Assembly (NCBI GenBank): GCA_963971305.1
Contig: OZ020308.1
Location: forward strand, 37,353,275-37,417,274
Reading direction: 5' to 3'
Length of the DNA stretch: 64,000 nucleotides
Source of the DNA: Arcuatula senhousia
Lineage: Eukaryota > Mollusca > Bivalvia > Mytilida > Mytilidae
Part shown: positions 1 through 12,673 of the stretch, one piece after another
Layout of the letters: every line of letters starts with the position of its first letter
Numbering within the stretch: the first letter of the stretch is position 1
Notes under the pieces: model-generated
The model's input: only the letters and a program-made list of their open reading frames with translations
Databases searched by the model: none
Told to the model about the DNA's origin: nothing
Translations under genes and position numbers: made by a program

Positions 1-505
1 GACTTAGGCCATGTGAAAATATGTGAACATGACTATGAAAATTTCCGTCAAGCTTTTCTCAGCAACCGTACATGAGAATGACTTGAAACTTGGTAAAATG
101 GTTCAGTATGACAAACAGTACGTCCTGAGCGATTTTGAGACCTGTCGGACATCTACTTCCTGTTTGGGACTTAGGCCATGTGAAAATATGTGAACATGAC
201 TATGAAAATTTCCGTCAAGCTTTTCTCAGCAACCGTACATGAGAATGACTTGAGACTTGGTAGGTTGGTTCAGTATGATAAACAGTACGTCCTAAGCGAT
301 TTTAGATCTTTCGGACATCTACTTCCTGTTTGGGACTTAGGCCGATTGGAAAATATGTGAACATGACTTGAAAATTTCTGTCAAGATTTTCTCAGGAACC
401 ATACATGAGAATGATTTGAAACTTGGTACGATTGTTCAGTATGACAAACTGTATGTCCTAAGCGACTTTCATGTCTGTCAGACATCTACTTCCTGTTTGG
501 GGCCT
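1..505. repeat. Tandem array of a 167-bp repeat, three copies
   Basis: The phrase gacttaggcc recurs at 1, 168 and 335, giving a strict 167-bp period with a few substitutions per copy. Each unit includes catgagaatgacttgaaact and ends in acttcctgtttggg. The third copy breaks off near 500. The short reading frames across it are not convincing genes. The array probably continues to the left of the window. Confidence 0.85.
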
Positions 506-600
506 AGCGGGGGCATCCGTGTCCCATGGATACATTCCTTCTTTATTTCTTATTAAAACCATATTTTCAAACTTAAAGAAATGCTTAATTTTAATAGCAG

Positions 601-674
601 GTACAGAAGACTTAGTAACGAATACTGCATCGGAAATAGTAACTGATGTTGAAGAAAACAACCATGATAACTAG
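601..674 (+). CDS. Possible terminal coding exon of an upstream gene (speculative)
   Basis: After an AG at 599-600 an open frame reads through an acidic, polar tail (TEDLVTNTASEIVTDVEENN) to a TAG at 672-674. The composition is protein-like and resembles a cytoplasmic tail, but the polypyrimidine tract is weak. Its phase does not let it join exon 971-1000. It could be the last exon of another gene copy to the left, or chance. Confidence 0.2.
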
Positions 675-970
675 AAGGCGGTTAACAACATTTAGTGGCG
701 AATGAGTTGCTTACTTCGCCTAAGTAACACTTTATTTCACATCGGTTCAATGCAAACGGCGAGCAGCGACTACTGGTCACATTGAAGACTGCTGCCTTCT
801 CCGATTATGGATAATTTGAATAACCGCTTGTTCATGTAGGTTATGTTTCGAACTCATTCCAATATTAAATATCATTATCGACTTAGGTTATAAAAGGGCA
901 ATAAGGCATTAATAATTATGACACATTTAACTTAGAATGTTAAACACGTTTTCCTTATTTTTATTTTTAG

Positions 971-3900
971 GAAGAAAAGTGACTATCACAAATGAAGGAG
1001 GTATTTTGTGTAACTTTTATATGCTTTTTGAGATTACAGAAAATACAAAGGGACAGAAAAAGTTTGAAAATAAATACGACGAGGAAAAAATGCCAACAAT
1101 ACTACATCGCAATTGAAATTAAGAAGTACTTTGCTTTTTATGATCATTTAAAATGAATTCAAAATTTTAAACTATTGTCCGTCAATACCATAAATAAGAG
1201 ATCGTGATACACCATAATAGAATGTGTATCTTATGATACACGGAAATATCCATGCTTTCGAAACAGGTTCCTTTCGTAAGCTTGTTTTTGTAGATCTATC
1301 GATGCAACTGTTTCTAATTTGTAAACTTTACGTACAAACCTTATTGTATAAAAAGAACTTATCATTCAAGTTCTATCTTTGATTTTTTTGAAATTTTGTT
1401 TAGGTTTGACGTCACGTGAGAAAATAATAATAAGCGTGACTTCAGCAGGTGGAGGGATATTACTTTTATCATTGCTGGCACTTGCGGGTTGTATTTGCTG
1501 TTGCGGAGGAGCACTAATATGCAGAAGGTAGAACATTATCAGAATAACCGATCACATCCATGTAAAAATGTCAGCATACTAAGATTATAGCAAGTTTGTT
1601 GAGACATGTAATGATATCCCTTTTAGAACATCAGAGCTACTCCCATTTCAATGTGAATTCAAGTTCATGATAAAAGGTAGTTGTTTTATGCGTTTTCTCG
1701 TTTTGTTGTGCATTTTGTCAACTGATTTAGTTACATTAGGTACTTTTTGGTTCTTCAGTGAATATTATCGACCCCAAAGCTATCCCTTAATGTAATTATT
1801 CTTTAATTCAACGAATAAAGGTAACAACAAAAATAATCAATTTCATATATCCAAGAACAAAAGACAATACAAGGCAAATTCATACCAGAGACATTGAAGA
1901 TCGCAATGGTACTGACTTGGTACAGGCATTTCAAATGAAATGGTGGGTTGACCAAGATTTTATGGCGCCAAACTCTCTGTTCCGTTGCGACCTATGGGTC
2001 TAGTAATAAAAACACAACATAATTGTGAGACATAATAGAGAAAAACAGATGAATATCAGAACTAATGATATTTGATATTTTAGGGTAAAAAATCAAAGGG
2101 TACATGAGGGCAAACATACTTTGTTAAAATTTGAAATATATGTTAGCCTTCCAAAAAGTCGATGATAGGATTTTGGATGCTCAAGATTGACTCAAACCTG
2201 TTTTTTTATTATTCCTTATATTTGAATTGTGTAAATGGATGTAGGTCATTGAAAGATCAAAGACAAAATCAATAATCTATATTGTTTTCACATTCTGTTC
2301 ATCAACTTTCTTGGTGACCTTAACTCAACAAGTTTCGATTTAATGAATATCGTCTTCACTAGTTACCCAAAAGAAGAGATTCAAGGCACAAAAGATTTTA
2401 GTTATGCTTTAAATATCTCGAATTCGACACACAATAGTCAACATTTACCAAGTACTACAACAAGTGCGATGTCTTTCCCCTTCTTCATGTTTTCCAGTGT
2501 AGCCACGTAATTATTTCACTCAGCGTATATAGTATTGAGTGTAAAAACTTTTATTTTATTCACAGTATTTTTTGTAATATACAATGAACGACTTTGTCGA
2601 TAAAGTGACATTTTTTTATCGAAAGAAGTAAACGCATTTATGCTTTGTAACATTTTCTAAAAATATCAATGATACTTATTTTTCGCATTCTGTATTTAGA
2701 AAGCAAAAGAAGAAACAGACTAGCAAACGGTACCTTGTACATAATGAATACAACAATGAAATGTAAGTTTAAAAAATCAACATTTCAAATCTTGGGTATT
2801 GTCCTCTGGTCAATCCCGATTTTTCTTTAAATTTTCTAAACAAATTATCAACTGGTTGGATGATTTTTAGCACCATGAACAAAAATATTTTCATTGCTAC
2901 AATTTGTGAAAAAATATATATGTTCTAAAATTGATACCTTAATATATAAAACGATAATAAGTAGAAGTACGGGTAAGTCAAATAATAAGATTAGTTAGCA
3001 ATCTTATAAAGTTCTCACCATCCTACACCGACTTGAAGACAGAATGATTTTAAAGAGAATAGGTCAGATAAAAATGTGACCTCTTTTCATTATCAATCAC
3101 TGAAAAATTAGCGAAACAATAGTTTCTACTAAATATAAATACTAAAAATGGGCATAAAAACAACTAATTTGACTATGCTGTATAGCGATATTTAAAGGAG
3201 TAACCTCTCATCATCAGCACTTGAATTAAATAACGGAAGGTTAAAAACCAAAAAGTATTGAATGAAAAGTACTCAAAGCCAGAAGGTTCCAATAGGAACC
3301 AAATCCAGCACAAGTGTTTTTGTATACTACTTGTTTTACTTTCAGTAATATTATGTTGTAAAAACATTTAATGCAATAAACAATAAAGACATTTCTACAA
3401 CTGTATAATCTATATTGCAGTTTAAGTAAGATAGTAAGTTAGCTAGTTAATAAGTCATTGCTTTTCTACCACATGCTCCTCGAATTCGGCTTTATCATAC
3501 AAGTTAACATGAAAGAGGTGGTAAAATTAACATGAAATGATGATAAATGTGGAAGACATGAAGTGGGATGAGAGTTTGAACTTCCATTGGAAAGAGAGGG
3601 ATTGATACGATCAGAAAATGAAGCCTGTTGCATGGTATACCACAATGGCTTCGGTCAGAATTTCCGCATTACGGCCTCACGAACCCGTAATTCATTATTT
3701 GCGGGCAAAGCGATCTGGCACAATGTCAGTCAGTGGACTTTTACCGACAACCTTAGCCCTGCTGTGTCCCTATTTGTCTTCCAGAGCCCGCGTGCGCGAT
3801 AAAGGCATTATTAAAGTACAACTTAAACAGCGGGTTGCAGAATGGATGGTTAAAAATCCCAAGAATTCCTAAATTATTTCAAAAGACTAGCAAGCATCAT

Positions 3901-4840
3901 TTAAAACAAAATATTAAACTTATTAATCGACGTATAAAAATGCTCCAATTTATTTTCAAAGGTATCTGTTACGAGTCTTTGTACCTTTATTCAAATTGCA
4001 AATATTCTTTTTAATGTAACAGGGGCGGTGTTCTCGAAGCTATCTTAGGACTAAGACGTGTCTATAGACCATCTAAAGACTCGTCATAGTCTTAAGTCGT
4101 GTTCTCGAAGCAGTCCTATTTTAAGCTCTTGTCTTATTTTAGGATAAAAACTAAGACACCAAATTTGATGTCTTTAGACCATCCAATCTTAAATTTTACT
4201 TATTTTATACACTATAACTCACTATATTTTGTCCAGGTGTTCACCCAATGACATTTAATCATCGATTAACTTGTATTCAAAGCATCATGCATGATTTTAA
4301 ACTTTGAACTTATTTTCACATACTTCGATGACCCTGTATGTTGTTTTAATTATTTTAGGAAAACGTAATTATGAATTTAAAATAAAAACTGTAGCTAATA
4401 AAGAGTTGACTTTTAGCTGTAGCATTCAAATCGTAGCCCTTTTGGTGTACATACAGAGGAATATATTCTTTAAAAAAGTTAATTATTAAATTTTGTTTGA
4501 ATAAAAATGTATTAAATCTATATTGAGACGTCCTAACAAAAGACGCGTCTAAGATAGTTTCGAGAAACAGATTAGGATGGTTTAAAGATGATCCAAACTA
4601 GGTCTCAAAATTTGACTTTAGATGCGTCTTTAGACAAATTTTAGGATACTTTCGAGAACACCGCTCCTGGATTTTGATTAGGCAAAACTTTCAAAGATAT
4701 ATTAAATAATTATGTCATTACATAAATATTTCTTTTCTATTGTTATAAGCAGACCAGATCAGTCAGGCGGTTATTGGAGGAATAAAAGTGGGTCTAACCG
4801 AGAGGTTGCTGTAATATCGGACATGTCGGAATGGAAATAA
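971..4840 (+). CDS. 3' part of IgGFc-binding/TSP1-type membrane protein gene, copy 1 (last four coding exons)
   Basis: Exons are 971-1000, 1404-1527, 2700-2762 and 4753-4840, all with AG/GT borders and consistent phases (1, 1, 2, 2). They encode a short extracellular stalk (KVTITNEGG), a transmembrane helix rich in Leu and Gly, a CICCCGG juxtamembrane cluster, a basic stop-transfer segment, and a tail ending SDMSEWK then TAA. Exon lengths (30, 124, 63, 88) equal those of the last four exons of the paralogue ending at 29613, and the 3' untranslated regions also align. The IgGFc and TSP1 exons expected upstream are not in the window. The product is inferred to be a single-pass surface protein because of copy 2. 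No stop or frameshift is seen in these exons. Confidence 0.8.
1404..1527 (+). CDS. Transmembrane exon of copy 1
   Basis: The exon follows tttag at 1403 and ends at ag|gtagaa. It encodes a short polar lead (LTSREK), then a hydrophobic run of about 25 residues containing [14 protein letters not shown], then [12 protein letters not shown]. The four cysteines at the inner membrane face are candidates for palmitoylation (inference). Confidence 0.85.
1820..2020 (+). repeat. SINE-like repeat family E, diverged copy
   Basis: It begins aaaggtaacaac and contains gatcgcaatggtactgactt, ggtacaggcatttcaaatga and ttatggcgcc. These are shared with 7573-7840, 49380-49570 (reverse), 51340-51460, 53255-53490 and 56440-56560. 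The complete copy at 53.3 kb is about 235 bp. It lies in an intron of copy 1. Confidence 0.7.
3165..3320. repeat. Dispersed repeat family D fragment
   Basis: The segment with gagtaacctctcatcatcag and ggttaaaaaccaaaaagtat is repeated with divergence at 23380-23520 and 23960-24090. Related sequence appears near 14280-14470, 48110-48370 and 49960-50160. The open frame on the minus strand here is part of the repeat. Confidence 0.6.
3440..3865 (-). repeat. SINE-like repeat family A, reverse copy
   Basis: It shares the order of landmarks of the fuller copy at 44622-45105 in reverse: atgaacatgaaatgatgat, actgccactgg-like, gcctgac-like, and accgacaagctt-like blocks. It lies in the last intron of copy 1 and is diverged. 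Two overlapping open frames here are not genes. Confidence 0.6.
4020..4669. mobile_element. MITE with about 20-bp terminal inverted repeats
   Basis: The left end reads caggggcggtgttctcgaa and the right end is its near-perfect reverse complement (ttcgagaacaccgctcctg). The interior has further copies of ttctcgaag and of gtcttaag/agactaag motifs, and no transposase. The CAGG termini would suit the hAT superfamily, but flanking 8-bp duplications are not evident. It lies in the last intron of copy 1. Confidence 0.6.
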
Positions 4841-5095
4841 ATTTTAGAGACAGCTAAATGACAAATAGATGAAGATACATGTATATATACAGGAATATAA
4901 ATATTTAGTTGAAAATGAAAAAAAGTAACAAGCTTACAATACTTGACATATTTAGTTTCCCATATTCAATATACATGGAATTTGTTATTCTTATACTTTC
5001 TATATCTTTTTATTGTATATACATGTATAATAGGCTAATAAATTAGTTTTAAGAATAAATATATACAATACCATTTGTCTTCTAAAAATAAACCG

Positions 5096-5400
5096 CATGA
5101 TTATTATATTGGCCAGTTTCTGTCCGCTGGAAATATTCCCGATCGTGATCGAGGAAACAAGGGGGCATTTTAGTGTCATAAGTCCATAAGTGCAACGACA
5201 AGACCGGTAAACACGAACAAGAACAGCGCGAGGAAATACAAAAACAAAATAAAAACACAAAATAAACCGAACAGAAATCAATAACGCAACTTAAGTCATA
5301 ACAGAAATGAACTCATGTGCTCCAGGAGAGTAAGCAGTTCCTGTCTGTCTGCTAAAGCACATCCGTCACACTGCTGATTTCCAATTCAGTGTGTCAAATA
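5096..5400 (+). repeat. Dispersed repeat family C copy
   Basis: The block with ggtaaacacgaacaagaac, gaactcatgtgctccaggag and agtaagcagttcctgtctg recurs at 12096-12245, 42300-42745 (tandem) and 55820-56045. The ends are not clear. It lies just downstream of the 3' end of copy 1. Confidence 0.65.
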
Positions 5401-6136
5401 CGGTAAAGGTAATCGGGACATACACAAGTTCAAATATATTGAATTATATATAGCCGATTTAAAGACCGTAGCAAGAACAAACATTTGACTTCATTAAGGA
5501 ATACATACAAAATCAAGATTAGAGTTAAGCGATGTTGACTTTTATTTTTAAGATACGGTATATAACCACGTCTAGGAACACGCGAATCGATCCAGATATT
5601 TTTACTAAACTCCGCAAACGATTTCTCTTATAATGAACTGCAATTTATCTTTATACTTATCGAATGAAATAATTTTTCTTGAAAAGCATTAAGGCTGCGC
5701 TCGTTCAAAATATAAATTGTACGTTCGTCAAATTATTGAATTGTTGAACTCATGGAACTTAAACATTTCCCCATTGACACCAATTGCAAGTAAATTGTTA
5801 ATGCAGAGATCCACTACGACATAAAATAAGGGGTATGAAAAATCCTTCACATGTTAGTACAAATCTTTAGACTCTATTTGCCTATATAAAGTGTTAGTAA
5901 AAACTACCTAGCTCGATACGCGTGTTTCTTGGAGTGATAACGGGTCACATCGATTTTTTGATTGGTTACTAAATTGACATCTCTTTGTGCTGTTTTCCTT
6001 TTGAGTACAAACAATATGCGGTACTTTAATGCAAAGATTAAAGTATAAGTTTAATTTGTTATCATAAACTTAAACCGTGACACATGAAAAAGGCATGACA
6101 TACTAATGAAAAATGTGCAAATAAGGGTACTAAGTT

Positions 6137-6673
6137 TTTACTCCCAGCGTGTCTGATGAAGGTTAATCCAGAAAAGCGCTTCACACGCAGTGAAATTTTG
6201 CTTTTTTACAAATATTAAAATCAATTCAAAATGTGGATCGTGTCTTTTTGGCACATATTCCATATTCTTTCGTTTTTAATATTATTTCAGAGTTTGGCTT
6301 TAGTACCGTGTGGAGGTCGTAGAAAGCTTCCCCGTGCTTCAGTTGTATGCTCTTGTATATTTTCGAGTACTGGAATATGTGTTGGAAAGACACAGTTTAC
6401 ATATTTCCCAAATTTGACAATTTTTGGTTGTTTCTTGAAAAATTGATAAAATTTATCTGTTTGGTCATAATTGTAATATTTTTGGCATTTTTTTTTATCA
6501 AATCTAATATTCTTCCGGTTTTCCAAGATTTTACTCCTAGCGTGTCTGATGAAGGCTAAACCAGAAAAGCGCTTCACACGCAGTGAAATTTAGCTTTTTT
6601 ACAAATATTAAAATCAATTCAATATGTGGATCGTGTCTTTTTGGCACATATTCCATATTCTTTTGTTTTTAAT
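6137..6673 (+). repeat. Direct repeat pair of about 145 bp, units 6137-6281 and 6531-6673
   Basis: Both units share gcgtgtctgatgaagg, cagaaaagcgcttcacacgc and gtggatcgtgtctttttggc and are almost identical. A third, more diverged copy lies at 22080-22260 in an intron of copy 2, including the flanking tcaaatctaatattcttccg. That indicates a dispersed repeat rather than a local duplication only. Confidence 0.75.
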
Positions 6674-7129
6674 AGTTACGAAAATTCCGACCTCGGAGAA
6701 TCTATCTTATATGTCTTATAGAAGAGATATAAGCAGACATAGAATATAGACAGAAGACCAAAATGATCCCGACTTGGGATAGGGAAAAATGAAAGGTTAA
6801 ACAATATTTTTGTTGTGCAAAACTCCCCCTATTGTACTCTAAGGATAGCTTAGGGTAACTCAAAACATAACACGATTGTTACAAAATATAGGGATAAAAA
6901 GGTGAGCAGCTCTGTGAAACAAACCGGCAAGCAACAAACACGAATTAAAACAATCAAGAATGATTTCGCCAAAAATGTGATTGATTTTTCTACAAGAAAT
7001 CGAAAGAAAACCATTTCAGAGACCATATGAGACGGACCGCTTATACAATTTGTCTAAAAACAAGAGAGAGAGACACATAAGTCAAATACAAATAATGAAA
7101 TCTTTTAAAAGCCCTTGCATACCAAAAAA

Positions 7130-7560
7130 TTTGTGAAATATAAACGCCTTATGCGGATTAGGTACTTGTGTTACTTTCCAAGTTAGGAAAATCAAGGAAA
7201 ACGTGAAGGATGGTTTATTTCATAACATTCTCTAGATCTGGAGAATAAATTTAAGAAATACAACTACCAATCGTAGCGTTGTTGATAGAAAGGACATCAT
7301 CAACATACTAGTATCTGAAAGTGAGAAGAAATTCAGTCTCGAAAGAGTATAAAACAAGTCGACAAGGAAAGGAACACAGTTTGTGCTGTGTCCATTGGGA
7401 TTACAATTTGTTGTTGATAAATCTCTTCTACTGATGTGACAAATAACATATATGTTGTCTATTAGGATAATTCAAACCTGCTTGACTGTGTAACAAATCA
7501 TATCTTTAAAGATGTTTTGGAAAAAATAAAGAATTTAAGCCTGAAACAACAAATTTCTCG
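7130..7560 (-). pseudogene. Reverse transcriptase relic, minus strand
   Basis: On the minus strand, short blocks correspond to pieces of the same reverse transcriptase as at 8027-8665: the aspartate-pair region near 7260-7340 and the substrate-loop region near 7370-7400. There are many stops and frame breaks. It is recognisable only by comparison with the other relics in the window. Confidence 0.45.
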
Positions 7561-7572
7561 TTTTTTTAAATA

Positions 7573-7840
7573 AAGGTAACCGAACTAGAAGGAAATATCT
7601 CAATGTTCAAGACAAAAGACAAAACATGGAATACATATCGGAAAAATATAGATCACAATCGTCCTGACTTGGTTCAGGTATTTCGAATTAAATGATGGCT
7701 TAAACCAGGCTTATGGCGTGCCAAAGAAGCAAAGGAGTACCAAATGGGTAATCAACATCATAAAACGAAAAAACCTACCTCTTCCATTGTGATCTAAGGG
7801 CCCGGTAGTAACACTAAACGCTACACAGTTGTGACGACAT
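7573..7840 (+). repeat. SINE-like repeat family E, diverged copy
   Basis: It starts aaaggtaacc and contains cctgacttggttcaggtatt and ccattgtgatct in the same order as the copy at 53255-53490. Extra sequence near 7725-7775 looks like a small internal insertion or duplication. Confidence 0.55.
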
Positions 7841-8026
7841 GATACGGATAAAACGATGATTATCTTAGTACAAAAATCAGCCAAACACAAATCAAAACAA
7901 TCACTTATCATAACGTTCAAAATAATTTTGAATTATGGAAGATTTTTGATAAGGACCATATGAGATATATTTTCCATGGTCTAACAGTCAGTTACGGATC
8001 GGCGAAAGTGATGTTTTATCAAGAAT

Positions 8027-8665
8027 TCAGAAAAAAATGTATAAACTCTCGCATATCGAAAAAGTTGTGAAATATAAACACGGTAGCAGGTAAAGCAGGA
8101 ATGCTGCTTTCCCGGTTAGGGAAATAAAAATTTGAAAATTAAAGTCGCCTCTTTTATCGTATTTTTTATTGAAATAACCATCCTGGGCATATTGGAAATC
8201 TAAGAATGACGTGGAGCAATTGGATTCTGTGGTTTCCTTATTTTCTAACTGTGGAGGATATATCAAAGGCACCCATCTACCAAACGAAGCGTTTATCGCC
8301 GATATATCTGAAAGTGAGATTTAAGGACCTTGCCTCTTTCATCTTCTCCTTTACGAGTTCAGTCGCGTAAGAGTTTTTTTTTAAAAATCGGCGAGGAGAG
8401 GAGCACAACGGTGCCCATTGGTATGCCAATTTGTTTTTTGAAGTAGTTTTCTTCCAAATATGACGAATATGTCATCACTAAGGAAATCAAGCATACTGCA
8501 AATTTGGTCCAATGTGTAACCGATTTTATATGTATACGATGTTATGGAAAAATGTATAGAAATATAATCTACACAACAAAGTTCATTGAATTTGAAAAAG
8601 TAATTTCGAAAAGGTTTTTTTTTCAGACCACACTTCAGCTTTTCGTGTGGCATTTTGGTGCACAA
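8027..8665 (-). pseudogene. Reverse transcriptase relic, minus strand
   Basis: Two minus-strand open frames, 8381-8665 and 8027-8272, hold fragments of one reverse transcriptase: a block with CSMLDFL and a GIPMGTNCAPLLADL-like loop (here HTNGHRCAPLLADF), then IYPPQLENKETTES and YDKRGDFNFQ. The catalytic aspartate region lies in the gap between them in a broken frame. The gene family is probably a Penelope-like or related non-LTR retroelement; I am not certain which. It is dead. Confidence 0.7.
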
Positions 8666-9004
8666 AGTTGAAAAATCGAAAGTTTTAAAAAAAGTACGCG
8701 ACTCCTCAGGCAGGAGTAAAAGGAATCAAATGAACATAAATAAAGTGAACTTTACCACAATTGAAATATTATTATACTGTATTATTACTTATTAAAAAAA
8801 CACATTGAAGTCGGCTTCCATGGTGATTTTAAAAACCTACAATTGAGACGAAATTTAATTTTGATATACCTGTTAGTATTGTATAGCGTGTTATTTTTGC
8901 TGGGATAAATTTTCACTGTTTTTGTGTCAAAATGTTTGTGAAAAAATGCGATTTTTATTTCCGCGGTTAATGAGTGATTTATAAGATAAGAGCCTAGCTT
9001 TTAA

Positions 9005-9245
9005 AGGCGACTAAGGGTATTGTGTCGGGTCTGTGCTAAGCCCACAGAGCGACCAAGTGTGTACCCTATGTAGCTGAATAGGGTGGCCCTCGTCCGCGGG
9101 GGTTGTCAGGTCTATAATACGGAAACCCTGACCGCTGACCATAGTGGGCCAACGTGTGTTGAGAGTAACTCACTTCATGCACGTAAAAGACCCCTTTGTG
9201 GACCGCCAAGTAGTGCACCAAATAGGCTAAATTTTCTGCCCCTAT
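9005..9245 (+). repeat. SINE-like element with a conserved central block
   Basis: It contains catgcacgtaaaagacccct, shared with the tRNA-headed SINE at 50886-51249 (gcacgttaaagacccctt), and ctgaccgctgaccatagtgg, shared with family A. The former block may be the conserved domain of the metazoan Meta-SINE superfamily; I cannot confirm that without a library. A 61-codon frame across it is not a gene. Confidence 0.55.
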
Positions 9246-10290
9246 CCACTTCTCCTCTTTTCCTGTAGTTCTTCAAAATTTGCCAGTCTTTTGTGTCACA
9301 TCACATCCTTATATTTCATTTATCATCTTCATTTCTTGTTTATTTTATCTTTTTTGTGATCTTTTTTGAACTGATGAACAACAAAATTATCCAACAGATA
9401 CGATCATTTTTAAATTAACCTAACTACACCATTAATTATGAGATGTTGATTTCCGTAAAGCAGAGAGTCTTTTAACTGATTTGAACAACGATGACTTTTA
9501 AATGTCTTACAATGATTGGAAAATTCTGAAATTTACACGGACAGCTTCATTGTTTTAATGCATTTGTATTCCAATAAACAAACGTGTTGATTCTCCACCG
9601 GTATAACCTTAGGGAAATGTAATCTTCCCCGTTTAAAATGGGGCAATCAGCTCAAATATTGGACAGGGTTAACTTTTAATCCAAATGCTAAAAGTTGGTC
9701 GTCTTTGTAATCTATTATGTATTTAATTTATACACGACCATGCAAAAAATGTAAAACAACTCTTTTAAAATAACACAGGAATGTTTCAGATTGTCAAAAA
9801 TCAAACAAAGTGTGGTTTCTGATTTGTAGGTGATATGTAGTTTTACAATTAAAGGTCAAACATCTGGGTATAATTGAACCAATTACACCGCTAATGACTA
9901 TCGTATTTAAAACTACACATCTTAGGTATTTCAAAATTTCGTGATAACACAAAACCGAGGGAAACTTATTCGGTAATATATACAATTTAAGAATAATTAA
10001 TACTTTTTATTTTTATGTCACATGTTTGTTATAATTAACATACAACTAAGGAATCCATTATAAAGCATTTTGTATACAAATTGAAAAATAAAATAAAAAC
10101 GAATTTATTTAAGTTTTCTGATGATAGAAAGTTTAAGGATAAGAAAATGGTATATTTCGGCAATATAAGATCTTTTGGGGTAGGATTTTGTCTTGTCAAT
10201 GTGTATTCTTCATTTTTGTGGTTGTAGGTCAGATCTTAGCTAAATAACTCCAACACCCGACACATTAGTTTTATTTCCATTGGAGAAAAA
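9246..10290. other. Gene-free AT-rich interval
   Basis: Nothing recognisable beyond short AT-rich stretches; the small minus-strand frame at 9794-9985 has no coding character. Confidence 0.5.
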
Positions 10291-11369
10291 CATAGTGTAT
10301 AACCGGACAGTAAGCCATCACGGAAGTTGATCACTGTCCGGTGGTAAAATCCTAGTTGATTTAATAAAAATGTATGATTTGGCCATGAATTTAAGCCCTT
10401 ATTCACCCGAAACTACATTTTAAGAAAAATTGAAGCGTACAATTAGTTTACATTGTTATTTATCACTATTCAAATTATCAATATATAATGTAGATGATTT
10501 AAATTTTTCGAAAAAAGTGGTTTAATCATTGGAATTTTTGACAATGGAAACTCATTGCGGCGAAAGAAACAACAAATTATTAGTGAACCACTTACATTGA
10601 AATAGTGCATTGCATCTCCATTTAAAGCTGTTTAAATAAGAAATCCATTGGTGTCAAATTATTTGATGAAAATGGTTTTGATTGTTTATAATAATCGGAT
10701 TTGTAAGAGCACTGCTCATTCCGTCTCTGTCCGACTAATTGCCACTGTACACAATCATTAATTGTTAGAAAGTTATATCTATCTGTCCGATTAATTGTTG
10801 GGTTGAATGTAGCAATAACACGACAAATATTCTTACAAGCCATTATACAGCTAGAACAAAATGATTAAAAAAAAACTGGAACACATATAAAAGGTAGTAG
10901 CTTATCCAAACAAAGTATTGGAATAAGATTACATTGCTACATACATGTATGTATATTGAGGATTAAGATTGACTAAAAAAGAACTATTTTTATAATTTCT
11001 TTTAAGTTGGAAAACAATCCGTTCAAGCAAGTTATCGAATATAAACATGTGATCATTCATCTAAGCTTTGAATTGGTATAAATTAATTGGAAATTTTGGA
11101 GAAAAAACAATATTATACATGTAATTAAACTCTCAGATTTGGAAAATTGGCCTTTCTCTTAAAATCTAGCTGACTTGACAAACTTTGCAAATGAAGATAT
11201 GTATCTAGAGTTTATATACTGTTCTAAGTATGTCTCATTTTTGTTACAAATAGTTATGATCGACAAACTGTTACACTACTGAATGAAACATTTAATATTG
11301 CTCAAATCAGATGAACTTCAGGTGGCCACACCACTTCAAGTGTGCTGCTTCATGTAAATATATACAAGA

Positions 11370-11650
11370 AGCTCCCATGAGCCTGAATCGCTCACCTGGT
11401 CCTGATGTCGACCCTCTGAAGACTTTCCAGAGCTAAATGAACTGAACATTTAAGCAAGTAACAGCTTTTCTCTATCTACTATAGTTTTCATTCTGTAGGC
11501 GTAGGCCCAAATCATGAAAAAACGTTATTTTAGGGGTCATAACCCCTATAAAGGAACATCTGATAGCTTCAACCTTTTGAAAATTTTTGTAGAGCTAAAT
11601 GAACTGAACATTTAAGCAAGCAACAGCTTTTCTTTATTAGCCAAATTTCT
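11370..11650 (-). repeat. Truncated copy of the composite monomer element (family B), minus strand
   Basis: Reverse complement of the 3' end of the elements at 27977 and 60387: gagcctgaatcgctcacctgg followed by one to two diverged monomers with gagctaaatgaactgaaca and aagcaagtaacagcttttc. Confidence 0.65.
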
Positions 11651-12095
11651 GGCTTTTAAGCCACTCTGCTTTGATATTTTTCTTGTTGTTATACGCTTAG
11701 AACATTCAAATCTATAAATTATCCGTTTCATGATTTTAAAGCTTCATGCGTTTAAAGTTTAAAATTGTCTAAACCCTAAAGTTCTTCCTAGCCCAAACAT
11801 AGTTTGATCTTTAAATAGTCGTGAATTTTAATCCAGTTCGGTATTTTTGGTCACATTCTTAACTTTCGTGCAGTGTTTAGCATTTTAAATTTTTTTGGTA
11901 GAGCTATGTAACAGCGCATCACAGAGCTCCCCTGATGACTCTTGAATATATGAAACGCGCGTAAGACGTAGAAAAATGTAGTGTCTGGAACTTTGTTGTT
12001 ATTTTTATTTTTGATGGATTATGTGCATACAACTAACCAGCAATGATTAACGCATATTAAGGCAGTCCAATAAATATACGGTGTACGATTTTTAA

Positions 12096-12245
12096 TAAAG
12101 AAAGAAGCAGAGGTACCAATGGGGTATCCGAATGTCAAAAGTTCGAAAGAGCAGAGACAAAACCAGTAAACACCAACAAGAACAGGACAAACACAGACAA
12201 CATGTAAAACATGGAAACACAAAACAACTGAATATCAATCAACAG
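12096..12245 (+). repeat. Dispersed repeat family C copy
   Basis: Contains ggcaccaatggggtatccga, gtaaacaccaacaagaacag and ggaaacacaaaacaactgaa, nearly identical to 55830-55965. Confidence 0.7.
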
Positions 12246-12459
12246 GGAAAAAATACTGCCATCCGATTTCCAGCATTAACCATAGCCACATAGTGGCATA
12301 ATTCCGTTAATAAGGGAGTTTATAGATTCGAGGCTGTAAAAGAAACCTTTCGTGATAACCTGCAATCACAGTCGCTAAGGCTAACCAAAATTCTTAAACT
12401 AACTCAATTCATAGTTAAGCTTTTTATCATTATGATTATAGATATGAGACATGGATTTA

Positions 12460-12612
12460 CCTGTGGTGGATCCAGAAATTTTCAAAGGGGGGGGGGGAGG
12501 GCCCAATTATAAAAAAACCTTCTGGGACCTCTTGTTTCATACAGTTCCTTACCATTTTTTTTGGTCAAACGGGGGGGGGGGGCCTGGTACGCCGGTCCTA
12601 GATCCGCCTTTG
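12460..12612 (+). repeat. Repeat with paired poly-G runs
   Basis: Two runs of more than ten G flank aaccttctgggacctcttgt and ttcatacagttcctta. The same arrangement and sequence recurs at 40988-41152 in the same orientation, so the G-runs belong to the repeat rather than being independent. Confidence 0.7.
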
Positions 12613-12673
12613 TTTACCAACAGATGACAGTTCCATTAGGTCAATGATCTTGATCTAAATTCTTTTCAAATTA

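Noticed and set aside
3587..3872. Two overlapping frames of 71 and 84 codons
   Set aside because: They lie in a reverse family A repeat that recurs elsewhere in the window.
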